Part shown: one piece after another, positions 8,452-16,664 of the stretch
Position numbering within the stretch: the first letter of the stretch is position 1
How the letters are laid out: every line of letters starts with the position of its first letter
Assembly (NCBI RefSeq): GCF_028736215.1
Contig: NZ_CP117883.1
Coordinates: 5,580,001 to 5,644,000 of the forward strand
Length of the DNA: 64,000 bases
DNA from: Mucilaginibacter sp. KACC 22773
GTDB lineage: Bacteria > Bacteroidota > Bacteroidia > Sphingobacteriales > Sphingobacteriaceae
Direction of reading: 5' to 3'
Program-made: the position numbers and the translations under genes
The notes under the pieces: generated by a model
Seen by the model: only the letters and a program-made list of their open reading frames with translations
The model's database searches: none
Told to the model about the DNA's origin: nothing

Positions 8452-9453
8452 TTAACTCAATTTCTCGGCCAAAAGCCTCATTTCAACCACCGGTGAGTGT
8501 TTTTGATATAAAATAGCATAAACAGCATCGCAAATGGGCATGTTTACCTTGTACTGTTTGTTAACCTGCTGTAGGCAATTTACTGCATAATATCCTTCGG
8601 CTATCATATTCATTTCCAGCTGGGCCGATGTAACGGTATACCCCTTCCCTATCATATTGCCAAAAGTACGATTACGGCTAAACTGCGAGTAAGCGGTAAC
8701 CAGCAAATCGCCCAGGTAAGCCGATTCTTTAATGTCCCGGTTAATAGGGTGCACTGCATCAACAAACCTTTCCAACTCGCGTATCGCGTTTGAAATGAGC
8801 ACCGACTGGAAATTATCGCCATACCCTACTCCATGGCAAATACCACCCGCAATGGCATACACATTTTTTAATACAGCCCCCCACTCGGTGCCATAAATAT
8901 CATCAGATACATTGGTTTTTATGTAACGGGTATTAATCATTCCCGCAAACTCCGTAGCCAAAGCAGCATCACCGGATGCAATGGTAAGGTAAGAGAGTTT
9001 CTCTAATGCAACTTCTTCGGCATGGCAAGGTCCGCTTATTACAATAAAATCTTCAAACGGAATACCATATTTTTGGTGTAAAAACTCGCCGATAATTAAA
9101 TTTTCATCGGGCACAATACCCTTTATAGCCGATACAACTTTTTTGCCAGCCAAATCTGCAGGCCTAATGCCAGTTAGTGCTTCTTTTAAAAAAGCAGCCG
9201 GCACATTTAGCAACACAATATCAGCCACTTGTATCAATGATTTTAAATCTGTTGATATATTTTGTTTAGGCAGCTTTATTTCTACCGAGCTTAAATAATG
9301 GGGATTATGCCCAAATTTGTTTAGGTGCTCAACCGCCTGCGTATTACGCATCCACCAAAAAATTTCCTTTTCGGTAGTATTATCAGCCAACATTTTTACA
9401 TTGGCTGTAGCCCAGCTTCCTCCGCCAACAACGGTTATCTTTTTGTTATACAT
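8452..9453 (-). CDS. gpsA: NAD(P)-dependent glycerol-3-phosphate dehydrogenase
   Basis: Cytoplasmic enzyme reducing dihydroxyacetone phosphate to sn-glycerol 3-phosphate, the backbone for phospholipids. It has 333 aa, a normal length. The N-terminal Rossmann motif is GGGSWATA (residues 10-17). The GPCHAEE and GTEWGAVLKNVYAIAGG stretches carry the conserved substrate-binding and catalytic Lys region, and FSRNRTFG is the family's C-terminal signature. An imperfect inverted repeat (AGTTAATGCT / AGCATTTAACT, 8434-8457) covers the stop codon and may act as a weak terminator. Confidence 0.93.
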   Translation of the reverse strand: MYNKKITVVGGGSWATANVKMLADNTTEKEIFWWMRNTQAVEHLNKFGHNPHYLSSVEIKLPKQNISTDLKSLIQVADIVLLNVPAAFLKEALTGIRPADLAGKKVVSAIKGIVPDENLIIGEFLHQKYGIPFEDFIVISGPCHAEEVALEKLSYLTIASGDAALATEFAGMINTRYIKTNVSDDIYGTEWGAVLKNVYAIAGGICHGVGYGDNFQSVLISNAIRELERFVDAVHPINRDIKESAYLGDLLVTAYSQFSRNRTFGNMIGKGYTVTSAQLEMNMIAEGYYAVNCLQQVNKQYKVNMPICDAVYAILYQKHSPVVEMRLLAEKLS

Positions 9454-9528
9454 TTAATAAATTAAAGTAGTAATGCCAGGTTTAAGTTTTAATTGACAAA
9501 GCAAATTAAGGAATTTTTATTCAGATAA

Positions 9529-9556
9529 GGGGAAAGGTTAAAGGCGAAAGGTTAAA
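9529..9556. repeat. 7-bp-period array upstream of gpsA
   Basis: Four heptads: GGGGAAA, GGTTAAA, GGCGAAA and again GGTTAAA. The second and fourth are identical, 14 bp apart. It lies 75 bp upstream of gpsA in the 300-bp spacer 9454-9753, which also holds the REPIN-like element 9641-9730. Confidence 0.65.
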
Positions 9557-9640
9557 GTGCTTGACGACTAAAATTAGTGGACTTTTAAAATGATAAACTA
9601 AATTGGTTAAGTTTGTTTATAGTGTCACTGCTATCAAGCG

Positions 9641-9730
9641 CTGTCATCCTGAGGAACGAAGGATCTGTTGGCCGACATGCATCGCCGCCTGAAAAGCGGC
9701 AAACAGATGCTTCGTTCCTCAGCATGACAG
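9641..9730. repeat. 90-bp REPIN-like element, GAGGAACGA family
   Basis: CTGTCAT at 9641-9647 is matched by ATGACAG at 9724-9730. The left unit folds as ATCCT-GAGGAACGA-AGGAT (9646-9664). The right unit, read on the minus strand, folds as ATGCT-GAGGAACGA-AGCAT (9725 to 9707). The inner flanks ATCTGTT/AACAGAT and a GCCGC/GCGGC hairpin complete an almost full palindrome. It is non-coding; no transposase is nearby. Confidence 0.75.
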
Positions 9731-9753
9731 GGGGATAAAACTTTTTTTACCAT

Positions 9754-10947
9754 ATGAACCCATCACCCAGGAAAACATTTAACGCAGGCTTTACCGATGC
9801 CAAATACCAGGAATTTTTGAGCAAACTTAACGAGGGGCTGCACAGCCCTGTTCAATTTCGTGTGGCCGAGACACCTGTTTTTTTGACTGCCGATTTTCGC
9901 GACAGGCTGATTGCCGCCGGGAACGACATTGTAGATACCATCCTCCGACCCGGTTTTAAGGAACTTACTGAACGGGCAATTCCCGATAAATGGCGTGTTG
10001 CCAATGAGACTGGTCATCCTCATTTTATCGCACTTGATTTTGGCGTATGCAAAGATGAATACGGCAATATTGTACCTAAGCTGATAGAAATGCAGGGCTT
10101 TCCATCCTTATACGGGTTCCAGATTTTGCTGGGCGATGTTTATACGGATGTTTTTGATATTGCCGGTGATGAAACCGTTTATTTTAACGGATTGAACAAA
10201 GCCAGTTACATTGACCTGCTCAGGAAAACGATTATAGGCGATTGCAAACCGGCCGAAGTGGTTTTAATGGATGTAAATGCCCCGGAGCAAAAAACCGCAG
10301 TCGACTTTTATATTACTGAAAAATACCTTGGCATCCCGGTGGTATCTTTAACCGAGCTGGTGCAACAACAAAATAAGCTATTTTATAAAACAGATAGCGG
10401 CCTTCAATTAATTAAGCGTATTTATAACCGCTTAATTTTTGATGAAATTGATAACGATCCGGAGATTTTTGAAAAGGTTGTTGATATCAGGAAGCCTGTT
10501 GATGTGGAGTGGATAACACACCCCAATTGGTTTTACCGCATCAGTAAATTTACCATGCCTTTTTTAAGCGGCGATTACATTCCCAAAACACAGTTTTTGC
10601 ACCAGGTAGATTACCTGCCGGCCGACCTGGAAAACTATGTATTGAAGCCATTGTTTTCTTTTGCCGGCCAGGGTGTAATTATTGATGTTACATTGGATGA
10701 TATCCGCAGCATTAAAGAGCCCGAAAACTGGATATTACAGCAAAAAGTAAACTACGAGCCGATTGTACAGTCGCCAGATGGCGGTGTAAAGGTCGAAATC
10801 AGGTTGTTGTACTTATGGCCGGACGGAGACGAAAAACCTACACTGGCCATAAACCTGGCCCGGTTAAGCCGCGGAAAGATGATTGGCGTACGTTATAATA
10901 AAGATTTTGACTGGGTTGGCGGAACAATTGCCTTTATGCCACGTTAA
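9754..10947 (+). CDS. ATP-grasp-like protein of unknown substrate
   Basis: A 397-aa soluble protein. I do not recognise a named family. Features suggest an ATP-grasp-type ligase: EMQGFPSLYGFQ near residue 112, LKPLFSFAGQGV near 299-310 (a Lys followed by a Gly-rich loop, as in ATP-grasp nucleotide-binding loops), and WILQQKVNYEP followed by an acidic-basic strand (KVEIRLLYLWPDGD) as in metal and phosphate binding strands. It is transcribed alone; the Cys-rich peptide gene follows 58 nt later with its own promoter. A role in joining an amine or amino acid to a carboxylate is inference. Confidence 0.5.
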   Translation: MNPSPRKTFNAGFTDAKYQEFLSKLNEGLHSPVQFRVAETPVFLTADFRDRLIAAGNDIVDTILRPGFKELTERAIPDKWRVANETGHPHFIALDFGVCKDEYGNIVPKLIEMQGFPSLYGFQILLGDVYTDVFDIAGDETVYFNGLNKASYIDLLRKTIIGDCKPAEVVLMDVNAPEQKTAVDFYITEKYLGIPVVSLTELVQQQNKLFYKTDSGLQLIKRIYNRLIFDEIDNDPEIFEKVVDIRKPVDVEWITHPNWFYRISKFTMPFLSGDYIPKTQFLHQVDYLPADLENYVLKPLFSFAGQGVIIDVTLDDIRSIKEPENWILQQKVNYEPIVQSPDGGVKVEIRLLYLWPDGDEKPTLAINLARLSRGKMIGVRYNKDFDWVGGTIAFMPR

Positions 10948-10993
10948 ACTATATACTATTAAAAGCGTCTGTACGTATATATTAAAAATTAAG

Positions 10994-11001
10994 TATTTTT
11001 G
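10994..11001 (+). promoter_or_regulatory. Promoter -7 box TATTTTTG, predicted leaderless start
   Basis: TATTTTTG fits TAnnTTTG and ends only 4 nt before the ATG at 11006. Since transcription in Bacteroidota begins a few bases after this box, the mRNA would have almost no 5' leader. No TTG is present 19-21 bp upstream. Confidence 0.45.
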
Positions 11002-11005
11002 CACT

Positions 11006-11167
11006 ATGAACATCCAGGTAATTTTAGTTATTGTTCTTTTTGCCGCTGCTGTTTTTTACATTGGCCGTATGATGTATAAAAGCCTCACCGCTAAAAAAAG
11101 TTGCGGTGGCAATTGTAAATGCGGTGTTGATTTTTCGGGCATCGAGCCCGGCAAAACAGACAAATAG
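11006..11167 (+). CDS. FeoB-associated-like Cys-rich membrane peptide
   Basis: A 53-aa protein starting at the ATG at 11006. An N-terminal helix (residues 2-22) is followed by a basic segment and a Cys cluster CGGNCKCG near residues 33-40. This layout matches the FeoB-associated Cys-rich membrane protein family, small single-span proteins whose cysteines may bind metal. No feo genes are in the window, so a link to iron transport is only by family resemblance. Confidence 0.6.
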   Translation: MNIQVILVIVLFAAAVFYIGRMMYKSLTAKKSCGGNCKCGVDFSGIEPGKTDK

Positions 11168-11235
11168 GTTACAACATCCATTCATCATATCTTCATTTGT
11201 TACCTATACTTTTAAACCAGAAGTAATCTCACTTA

Positions 11236-14200
11236 ATGGCTTCAAATAAGCAAATTTTTCAGGCAGACTCACCAAACAGATGGAACCGTTTTAAATGGCT
11301 CAGCCGCATACTATTTGCCTTTTTGGCAGTAGGTATTGTTGCCGTAATAGTTACCATTAAATCTACCTATTACCCCAGTTTGCCAAGCCTCGACCTGGCA
11401 CCCAAAAAAATGTCGAAAGAGGAGCTTGCGCAAATCAAGCGGTCAACCAAATACCGGTCGTTTAAAATACAAAAAGGCGAAATTGAGGCCCTTGAACGTG
11501 CAAAACGCCTGCATCAACGCAAACATCCTAATAATAAAGACCGCCTGAATGTGGCCTTTTACCGCCCATGGGAGCCACAGGCTTATTATTCGTTGCTGGA
11601 TAACATGCCAAAGCTTGATATGGTGGTAAGCGAAGGTTTTTCTATCCTTCCGGGTGTCGACACTGTAATTACCAAAGTTGATACGGGGCTCATCAACGTT
11701 AATAAAAAATATAATAAGCCCATTGTACTCACACTATCAAACTATATAAATAAAAACAACCAGGAAGGCGGTTATGATAGCTATGATATTGAGCGCATTT
11801 TTAAAAAACCTGCTTTGCGTGCCGGTTTTATTAACAGTATTGTAAATGCCCTTACAAAATATAAGTTTAAAGGCATCAATGTAGATCTGGACGAAATTAA
11901 AGACCGCAACAGCAAAACTTATATTGCTTTTCAAACCGAGCTTTATAAAACATTAAAAGCCAAGGGTTTCCTGGTTACACAAAACGTAGTGCCCGAAGAT
12001 GAGGCTTACAATATTATAAGGTTGCAGCATGTTAACGATTTTTTGTTCATTATGGCCATTGATGAGCATAATGAGCTAAGCAATCCGGGCGATTTATCAA
12101 ACCAGCACTGGGTTGAACAGATACTGGATGATGTATGCAGCCAGGTACCCAGCGAAAAAATTATATTGACTTTTGCAGGCGGCGCTTATGATTGGCGCGA
12201 AACCAGCATCGGCAAATCCATAGGTTATCAGCAGGCTATTAGCGCTGCCGAAGAAAACCAAAGCAAGATCACATTTGATCCGGCTTCGGCAAATTCTCAT
12301 TTTACCTATATGGATAAGGATAGCCTTGACCATACCATTTATTTTGCCGACGCTGCTACCAACTTTAACGTCATCCGCATGGCCGATGACTGGGCAACCG
12401 GCGGGGTGGCTCTGTGGCGCATGGGTACCGAAGATCCAAGGCTATGGTCGTTCTTCCAGAAAAACCTATCTATCGATTCGCTGCGTAAAACCGGTGTCGA
12501 CTTAAAAAAGTTAACTTCTGTTGGTTTAAATAGCCGTAAAAACGTAGAGTATGATGGCGATGGCGAGGTGCTCGACCTGATAACCACGCCCCAAACCGGC
12601 GAGATTGATGTAAAACTGGATACAGGCAACTATACCATCACTGCGCAAACTTATAAAAGACTGCCCACCAAGTACATGATCCGTAAGTATGGGTATAAGC
12701 CTAAAAAGGTTGTTTTGACCTTTGATGACGGACCCGACCCGGATTACACCCCGCGCATTCTTGATATCCTAAAAAAAGAAAAAGTTCCGGCCTCCTTCTT
12801 CGTAGTGGGTTCCATGGCCGAAAAAAACATAGCCATCCTGAGGCGAATTTATGAGGACGGTTATGAAATTGGAAACCACACATTCTTCCATCCGGATATA
12901 TCAACCATCAGCCTGCAACGCGTGGTGCTTGAGCTAAACGCTACCCGCAAAATCATCGAATCGGTTACAGGCCGCAGCACCATATTGTTCCGCCCGCCAT
13001 TTAACGCCGATGCCGAGCCCGAAACGTTGGCCGAAGTAATCCCTGTAGCCGAAAGCCGCAGGCAAAGCTATATCACTATTGGCGAATCTATCGACCCATG
13101 GGATTGGCAGCCCGGCGTAACAGCCGACAGCATTGTTGCCCGCACCATCAGGCAGGCCAACAATGGATCGATGATCCTGCTGCATGATGCCGGCGGCGAT
13201 ACCCGTGAAGAAACAGTAAAGGCATTACCAGCCATTATACACTACTTTAAAACACATGGCTACCAGTTTACTACCATTGCCGATGTGCTTGACAAAACCA
13301 AAGATGACCTGATGCCACCTATAAAAGACGATCATACCGGCATTTTTGGCCCTATGTATGATGTCGCGGTACATGCTTATTACTATTTCAACTGGTTTTT
13401 GATATATGTGTTTTTGTCGGCTATATTCCTGGCCATAGGCCGTATTGTTTTGATTGCTATACTGGCGGTAAGACAAAACAGCGAGAACAAAAAGACCGTA
13501 AAACTGCGTGGCGACAATTTGCCACTTCCGCCCGTGAGTATTATTGTACCAGCTTATAACGAGGAGGTAAATGCCGTTGCCACTATCCAAAGTTTATTAA
13601 AAACCGAATACCCGGTTTTTGAAATTATTTTTGTTGACGACGGATCAAAAGATAAAACGTTTGAAGTAGTATCGGCTGCTTATGAAGGCCATCCGCTGGT
13701 TAAAATATTAACCAAGCCCAATGGTGGTAAAGCATCGGCCCTTAATTTTGGTATAACCCATGCCACCAGCGATTTTGTTGTTTGTATTGATGCAGATACG
13801 CAACTTAAAAACGACGCTATTTATCAATTGATGAGCTACTTTACCGATGAGGAAATTGGCGCTGTGGCAGGCACAGTAAAAGTTGGCAACGAAACCAATA
13901 TTATTACCAGGTGGCAATCAATAGAGTACATTACCGCCCAAAACATGGACCGCCGCGCTTTCGACCTCATCAATAGCATTACTGTAGTACCAGGCGCTAT
14001 TGGAGCATTCCGCAAATCGGCCATTTTCCGTGCCGGCGGCTTTACTTACGATACCCTGGCCGAGGATTGTGATTTAACCATGCGCATCCTCAAACAAGGC
14101 TACATTGTAAAAAACTGTGCCGAAGCTATTGCATATACCGAAGCACCGGAAACCATTAATATGTTACTTAAACAACGTTTCCGCTGGAGTTTCGGGGTTA

Positions 14201-14691
14201 TTCAAAGCTTCTGGAAAAACCGCGACGCATTGTTCAACAAAAAGTATAAATTCTTTGGGATGGTGGGCATGCCCAATATCCTCATTTTCCAGATTATACT
14301 ACCACTGTTCTCCCCGTTGGCCGATCTGATGATGATCTTCGCGCTGTTTGGCGAGAAGCCGGAGAAAATGCTGATATACTATGTGGCTTTTGTGGTTATC
14401 GATTTCATTGTGGGCATTATTGCTTTCCGAATGGAAAAAGAAGATTACAGGAAGCTTATTTACATTATACCGCAACGATTCCTGTGGAGACAGCTGATGT
14501 ATTACGTACTGTTTAAATCGATGCGTAAGGCCCTTAAAGGCGAGTTAAGCGGCTGGGGCGTACTAAAACGTACCGGTAACGTAAATGTTAAAGGCGGTCA
14601 AAAGAAGAACAACTCGGCAATTTACATTATTGTTGCTTTGCTAATAATTGCTGCGATTGTATTCTGGGTGGTAAAAAAGTGGTATATGTAA
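11236..14691 (+). CDS. GH18-like / polysaccharide deacetylase / GT2 three-domain fusion
   Basis: A 1151-aa membrane protein with three enzyme modules. After a membrane anchor (about residues 20-42) comes a GH18-like domain (about 100-410) with GINVDLDE at 213-220. Next is a NodB deacetylase (about 490-690): TFDDGPD with metal-binding Asp 497/498, His548 and His552, RPPF, and LLHDAGGD near the end. Then a membrane span and a processive family-2 glycosyltransferase (about 760-1010) with PAYNEE, a DAD motif near 852, EDCD and QRFRW at 980-984, followed by C-terminal spans. The modules match synthesis, deacetylation and trimming of a beta-linked amino-sugar polymer such as poly-N-acetylglucosamine. 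Product and export route are inference. Confidence 0.85.
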   Translation: MASNKQIFQADSPNRWNRFKWLSRILFAFLAVGIVAVIVTIKSTYYPSLPSLDLAPKKMSKEELAQIKRSTKYRSFKIQKGEIEALERAKRLHQRKHPNNKDRLNVAFYRPWEPQAYYSLLDNMPKLDMVVSEGFSILPGVDTVITKVDTGLINVNKKYNKPIVLTLSNYINKNNQEGGYDSYDIERIFKKPALRAGFINSIVNALTKYKFKGINVDLDEIKDRNSKTYIAFQTELYKTLKAKGFLVTQNVVPEDEAYNIIRLQHVNDFLFIMAIDEHNELSNPGDLSNQHWVEQILDDVCSQVPSEKIILTFAGGAYDWRETSIGKSIGYQQAISAAEENQSKITFDPASANSHFTYMDKDSLDHTIYFADAATNFNVIRMADDWATGGVALWRMGTEDPRLWSFFQKNLSIDSLRKTGVDLKKLTSVGLNSRKNVEYDGDGEVLDLITTPQTGEIDVKLDTGNYTITAQTYKRLPTKYMIRKYGYKPKKVVLTFDDGPDPDYTPRILDILKKEKVPASFFVVGSMAEKNIAILRRIYEDGYEIGNHTFFHPDISTISLQRVVLELNATRKIIESVTGRSTILFRPPFNADAEPETLAEVIPVAESRRQSYITIGESIDPWDWQPGVTADSIVARTIRQANNGSMILLHDAGGDTREETVKALPAIIHYFKTHGYQFTTIADVLDKTKDDLMPPIKDDHTGIFGPMYDVAVHAYYYFNWFLIYVFLSAIFLAIGRIVLIAILAVRQNSENKKTVKLRGDNLPLPPVSIIVPAYNEEVNAVATIQSLLKTEYPVFEIIFVDDGSKDKTFEVVSAAYEGHPLVKILTKPNGGKASALNFGITHATSDFVVCIDADTQLKNDAIYQLMSYFTDEEIGAVAGTVKVGNETNIITRWQSIEYITAQNMDRRAFDLINSITVVPGAIGAFRKSAIFRAGGFTYDTLAEDCDLTMRILKQGYIVKNCAEAIAYTEAPETINMLLKQRFRWSFGVIQSFWKNRDALFNKKYKFFGMVGMPNILIFQIILPLFSPLADLMMIFALFGEKPEKMLIYYVAFVVIDFIVGIIAFRMEKEDYRKLIYIIPQRFLWRQLMYYVLFKSMRKALKGELSGWGVLKRTGNVNVKGGQKKNNSAIYIIVALLIIAAIVFWVVKKWYM

Positions 14692-14706
14692 GTTAAAGAA
14701 CTGTAA

Positions 14707-14762
14707 GCAAGTCAAGGCAAAAACACCCCGCGTCTGGAATGTATTTTGTCTTGATTCCTTGC
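14707..14762. terminator. Bidirectional hairpin between the fusion gene and ispF
   Basis: GCAAG at 14707 and CTTGC ending at 14762, with inner segments TCAAGGCAAAA and TTTTGTCTTGA, form a long imperfect stem between two convergent stop codons. The arms are A-rich on the left and T-rich on the right, as in a two-way terminator. The right arm has a 7-bp period (TTTTGTC, TTGATTC, CTTGCCT at 14744-14764). Confidence 0.55.
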
Positions 14763-14770
14763 CTTTTAGG

Positions 14771-15253
14771 TTATTCTCTTTCGATCAAACAAACCGCATA
14801 AGCAACAACGCCTTCCTGACGCCCTATAAAGCCCAATTGCTCGTTAGTGGTAGCTTTTATAGATATATCATCTTCGCTGATAGATGCCGCTTTGGCTATA
14901 TGCACCTTCATAGCCGGGATGTGGGGGTTTATCTTTGGTGCTTCCAAACATACCATGGCATCAATGTTGCCAATGCTGAAGCCCTTTTCTTTTATTAATT
15001 TAACAACATGCTGAAGCAGAATAAGGCTGCTGATACCTTTCCAGCGGTTGTCTGTATTGGAGAAATGAAAACCTATATCGCGCATATTAGCGGCGCCAAG
15101 CAAGGCATCACAAATAGCATGTAAAAGTACATCAGCATCTGAATGGCCATAAGCGCCCGAATGGTGCTCTAAATTAACCCCGCCCAAAACAAATGGGTGC
15201 TGCTCACGCAGTTGGTGAACGTCAAAACCAAACCCTACTTTAATTTTACCCAT
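14771..15253 (-). CDS. ispF: 2-C-methyl-D-erythritol 2,4-cyclodiphosphate synthase
   Basis: Enzyme of the MEP isoprenoid pathway, 160 aa, usual length, acting as a cytoplasmic trimer. The metal-binding motif GFDVHQL is near residues 8-14 and YGHSDADVLLHAICDALLGAA near 34-54, with the conserved Asp and His residues. The C-terminal ATTNEQLGFIGRQEG is typical. The ATG lies 2 nt after the porV stop, so it is probably cotranscribed with porV. Confidence 0.95.
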   Translation of the reverse strand: MGKIKVGFGFDVHQLREQHPFVLGGVNLEHHSGAYGHSDADVLLHAICDALLGAANMRDIGFHFSNTDNRWKGISSLILLQHVVKLIKEKGFSIGNIDAMVCLEAPKINPHIPAMKVHIAKAASISEDDISIKATTNEQLGFIGRQEGVVAYAVCLIERE

Positions 15254-15255
15254 TA

Positions 15256-16425
15256 TTATTTTGACACATTGGAGGTACCGCCAAAACTTGCCGACAAACT
15301 AAAACGCAAGGTATTGGCCAAAGGACTATTTTGCTGGCTGGCTGCCAGGTATGAGAAATCGAACTTAAAAATATCATATTTAACACCAAAACCGAGGGTT
15401 ACATAACGTCTGTCGCTTTTGCTTGGGTTTTCATATAAATAACCGGCCCTTATGGCAAACTGGTTGTTGTACCAGTACTCGGCGCCGGGCGACAGGCTTA
15501 TTTCCTTCATCTCCTCGCTAAAACCACCAGGGGCATCCCCAAATGACTGAAAAATACCCGATGGTACCGATACATCATCATTTTTGCCACTTATAATTGT
15601 GCCGTTGGCATCTTTTATAGGAGGAGTAGGTGTTAGCAGCTTGTTTATGTCAAAGGCAACCGTTATCTGGTTATTTTCGTCAAGGTTCCAGGTGTTGGCC
15701 GCGCCTAACTTTAAATTGGCAGGTAAAAAATATTTAGGCCCATTGGTAGTATAGCTAATTTTTGTGCCAATGTTGGATATGTTGGCACCAAAAGCAAACA
15801 GGTTATCATCGCCATAGGTCGATTTATAAAACATCGATACGTCCGCAGCAAAAGCATTGCCGGCCCTGCCTGTTTGGGTTGATCCCGCAGTGGCAAACGA
15901 CACACTGGAAATGCTTGAATGAATGTAACGAGCGGTTAACCCCAATGAAAAATTCTCGCCAAACTTACGCGCAAAACTAACATCGAGCGAAAACTCATTT
16001 GGCGTGTAAGTACCCTGGTTATTGGATTGGTCGTCATTAAGCTGCAATGAGCCATAATTAAAATAGCGCAACGAAGCACCGAGTGTGTTACGATCGTCAA
16101 TTTTATGGGCATAGCTTAGGTACGACAAACTAATGTCGGGCACCAGGTGCCTTAACCACGGAGAATATGACAACGAAAGTGCATCATTACTTTCAACAAA
16201 AGCAAGCTTCGAGGGATTCCAGAAATTAGCGTTAACATCCGGCGAAATAGCAACCCCCGCCTCGCCCATCGCACCCGAACGTGAATCGGGGGTAATGTTT
16301 AAAAACGGTACTTCAACGCGCGATCCCCTGTATGCGCTTCCGTCAGTACTTGTTTGCCCCACAACCGTAAATGGCAGTAAATACAATGATAAGAAGGTTA
16401 TATTCCGAAATGTAAAAAACTTCAT
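15256..16425 (-). CDS. porV: Type IX secretion outer-membrane protein PorV
   Basis: About 389 aa from the ATG at 16423-16425. A longer frame exists upstream, but its first 49 residues lack a signal peptide, whereas this start gives a clean one (MKFFTFRNITFLSLYLLPF, cleavage after VVG). The mature part carries the PorV signature EVPFLNITPDSRSGAMGEAG and WNPSKLAF, then alternating beta strands of a FadL-like barrel. PorV shuttles cargo with a C-terminal T9SS signal from the SprA translocon to the PorU attachment complex. It is divergent from gldJ; in Flavobacterium johnsoniae porV, porU and gldJ are neighbours, but porU is missing here. Confidence 0.88.
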   Translation of the reverse strand: MKFFTFRNITFLSLYLLPFTVVGQTSTDGSAYRGSRVEVPFLNITPDSRSGAMGEAGVAISPDVNANFWNPSKLAFVESNDALSLSYSPWLRHLVPDISLSYLSYAHKIDDRNTLGASLRYFNYGSLQLNDDQSNNQGTYTPNEFSLDVSFARKFGENFSLGLTARYIHSSISSVSFATAGSTQTGRAGNAFAADVSMFYKSTYGDDNLFAFGANISNIGTKISYTTNGPKYFLPANLKLGAANTWNLDENNQITVAFDINKLLTPTPPIKDANGTIISGKNDDVSVPSGIFQSFGDAPGGFSEEMKEISLSPGAEYWYNNQFAIRAGYLYENPSKSDRRYVTLGFGVKYDIFKFDFSYLAASQQNSPLANTLRFSLSASFGGTSNVSK

Positions 16426-16664
16426 TGGGTGCAATTTAGCTTTATTATTTAAATTGATAAATATCCGCTCATAATTTATATCGGATTTTTTTGTGAAGAC
16501 ATTTGGTTGCAAACGACTAAAAAAAACAAAACATTGCAACCAACGTTGCACCATTTCCGTTAAAAGCATCAATAATTGTTTGATTTATTTAGAAGAAGAT
16601 GCATTAGCGTTAGCATTATACTCATTTTTTTCTAAATTTACGTCATTAATATAATTGTAAAATT
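16426..16664. promoter_or_regulatory. Divergent control region between porV and gldJ
   Basis: 239 bp of AT-rich sequence between the two divergent T9SS-linked genes, so promoters for both must lie here. Only imperfect -7 boxes are seen: TAAATTTA about 33 bp before gldJ and TAAATTGC about 9 bp before porV on the minus strand. No repeat or RNA structure was noticed. Confidence 0.4.

Noticed and set aside
9641-9730. Rho-independent terminator
   Set aside because: The hairpin lies more than 180 bp from any stop codon and between divergent genes; the repeat-family reading is better supported.
16426-16572. N-terminal extension of PorV
   Set aside because: The extra 49 residues hide the signal peptide; the ATG at 16425 gives a normal PorV start.
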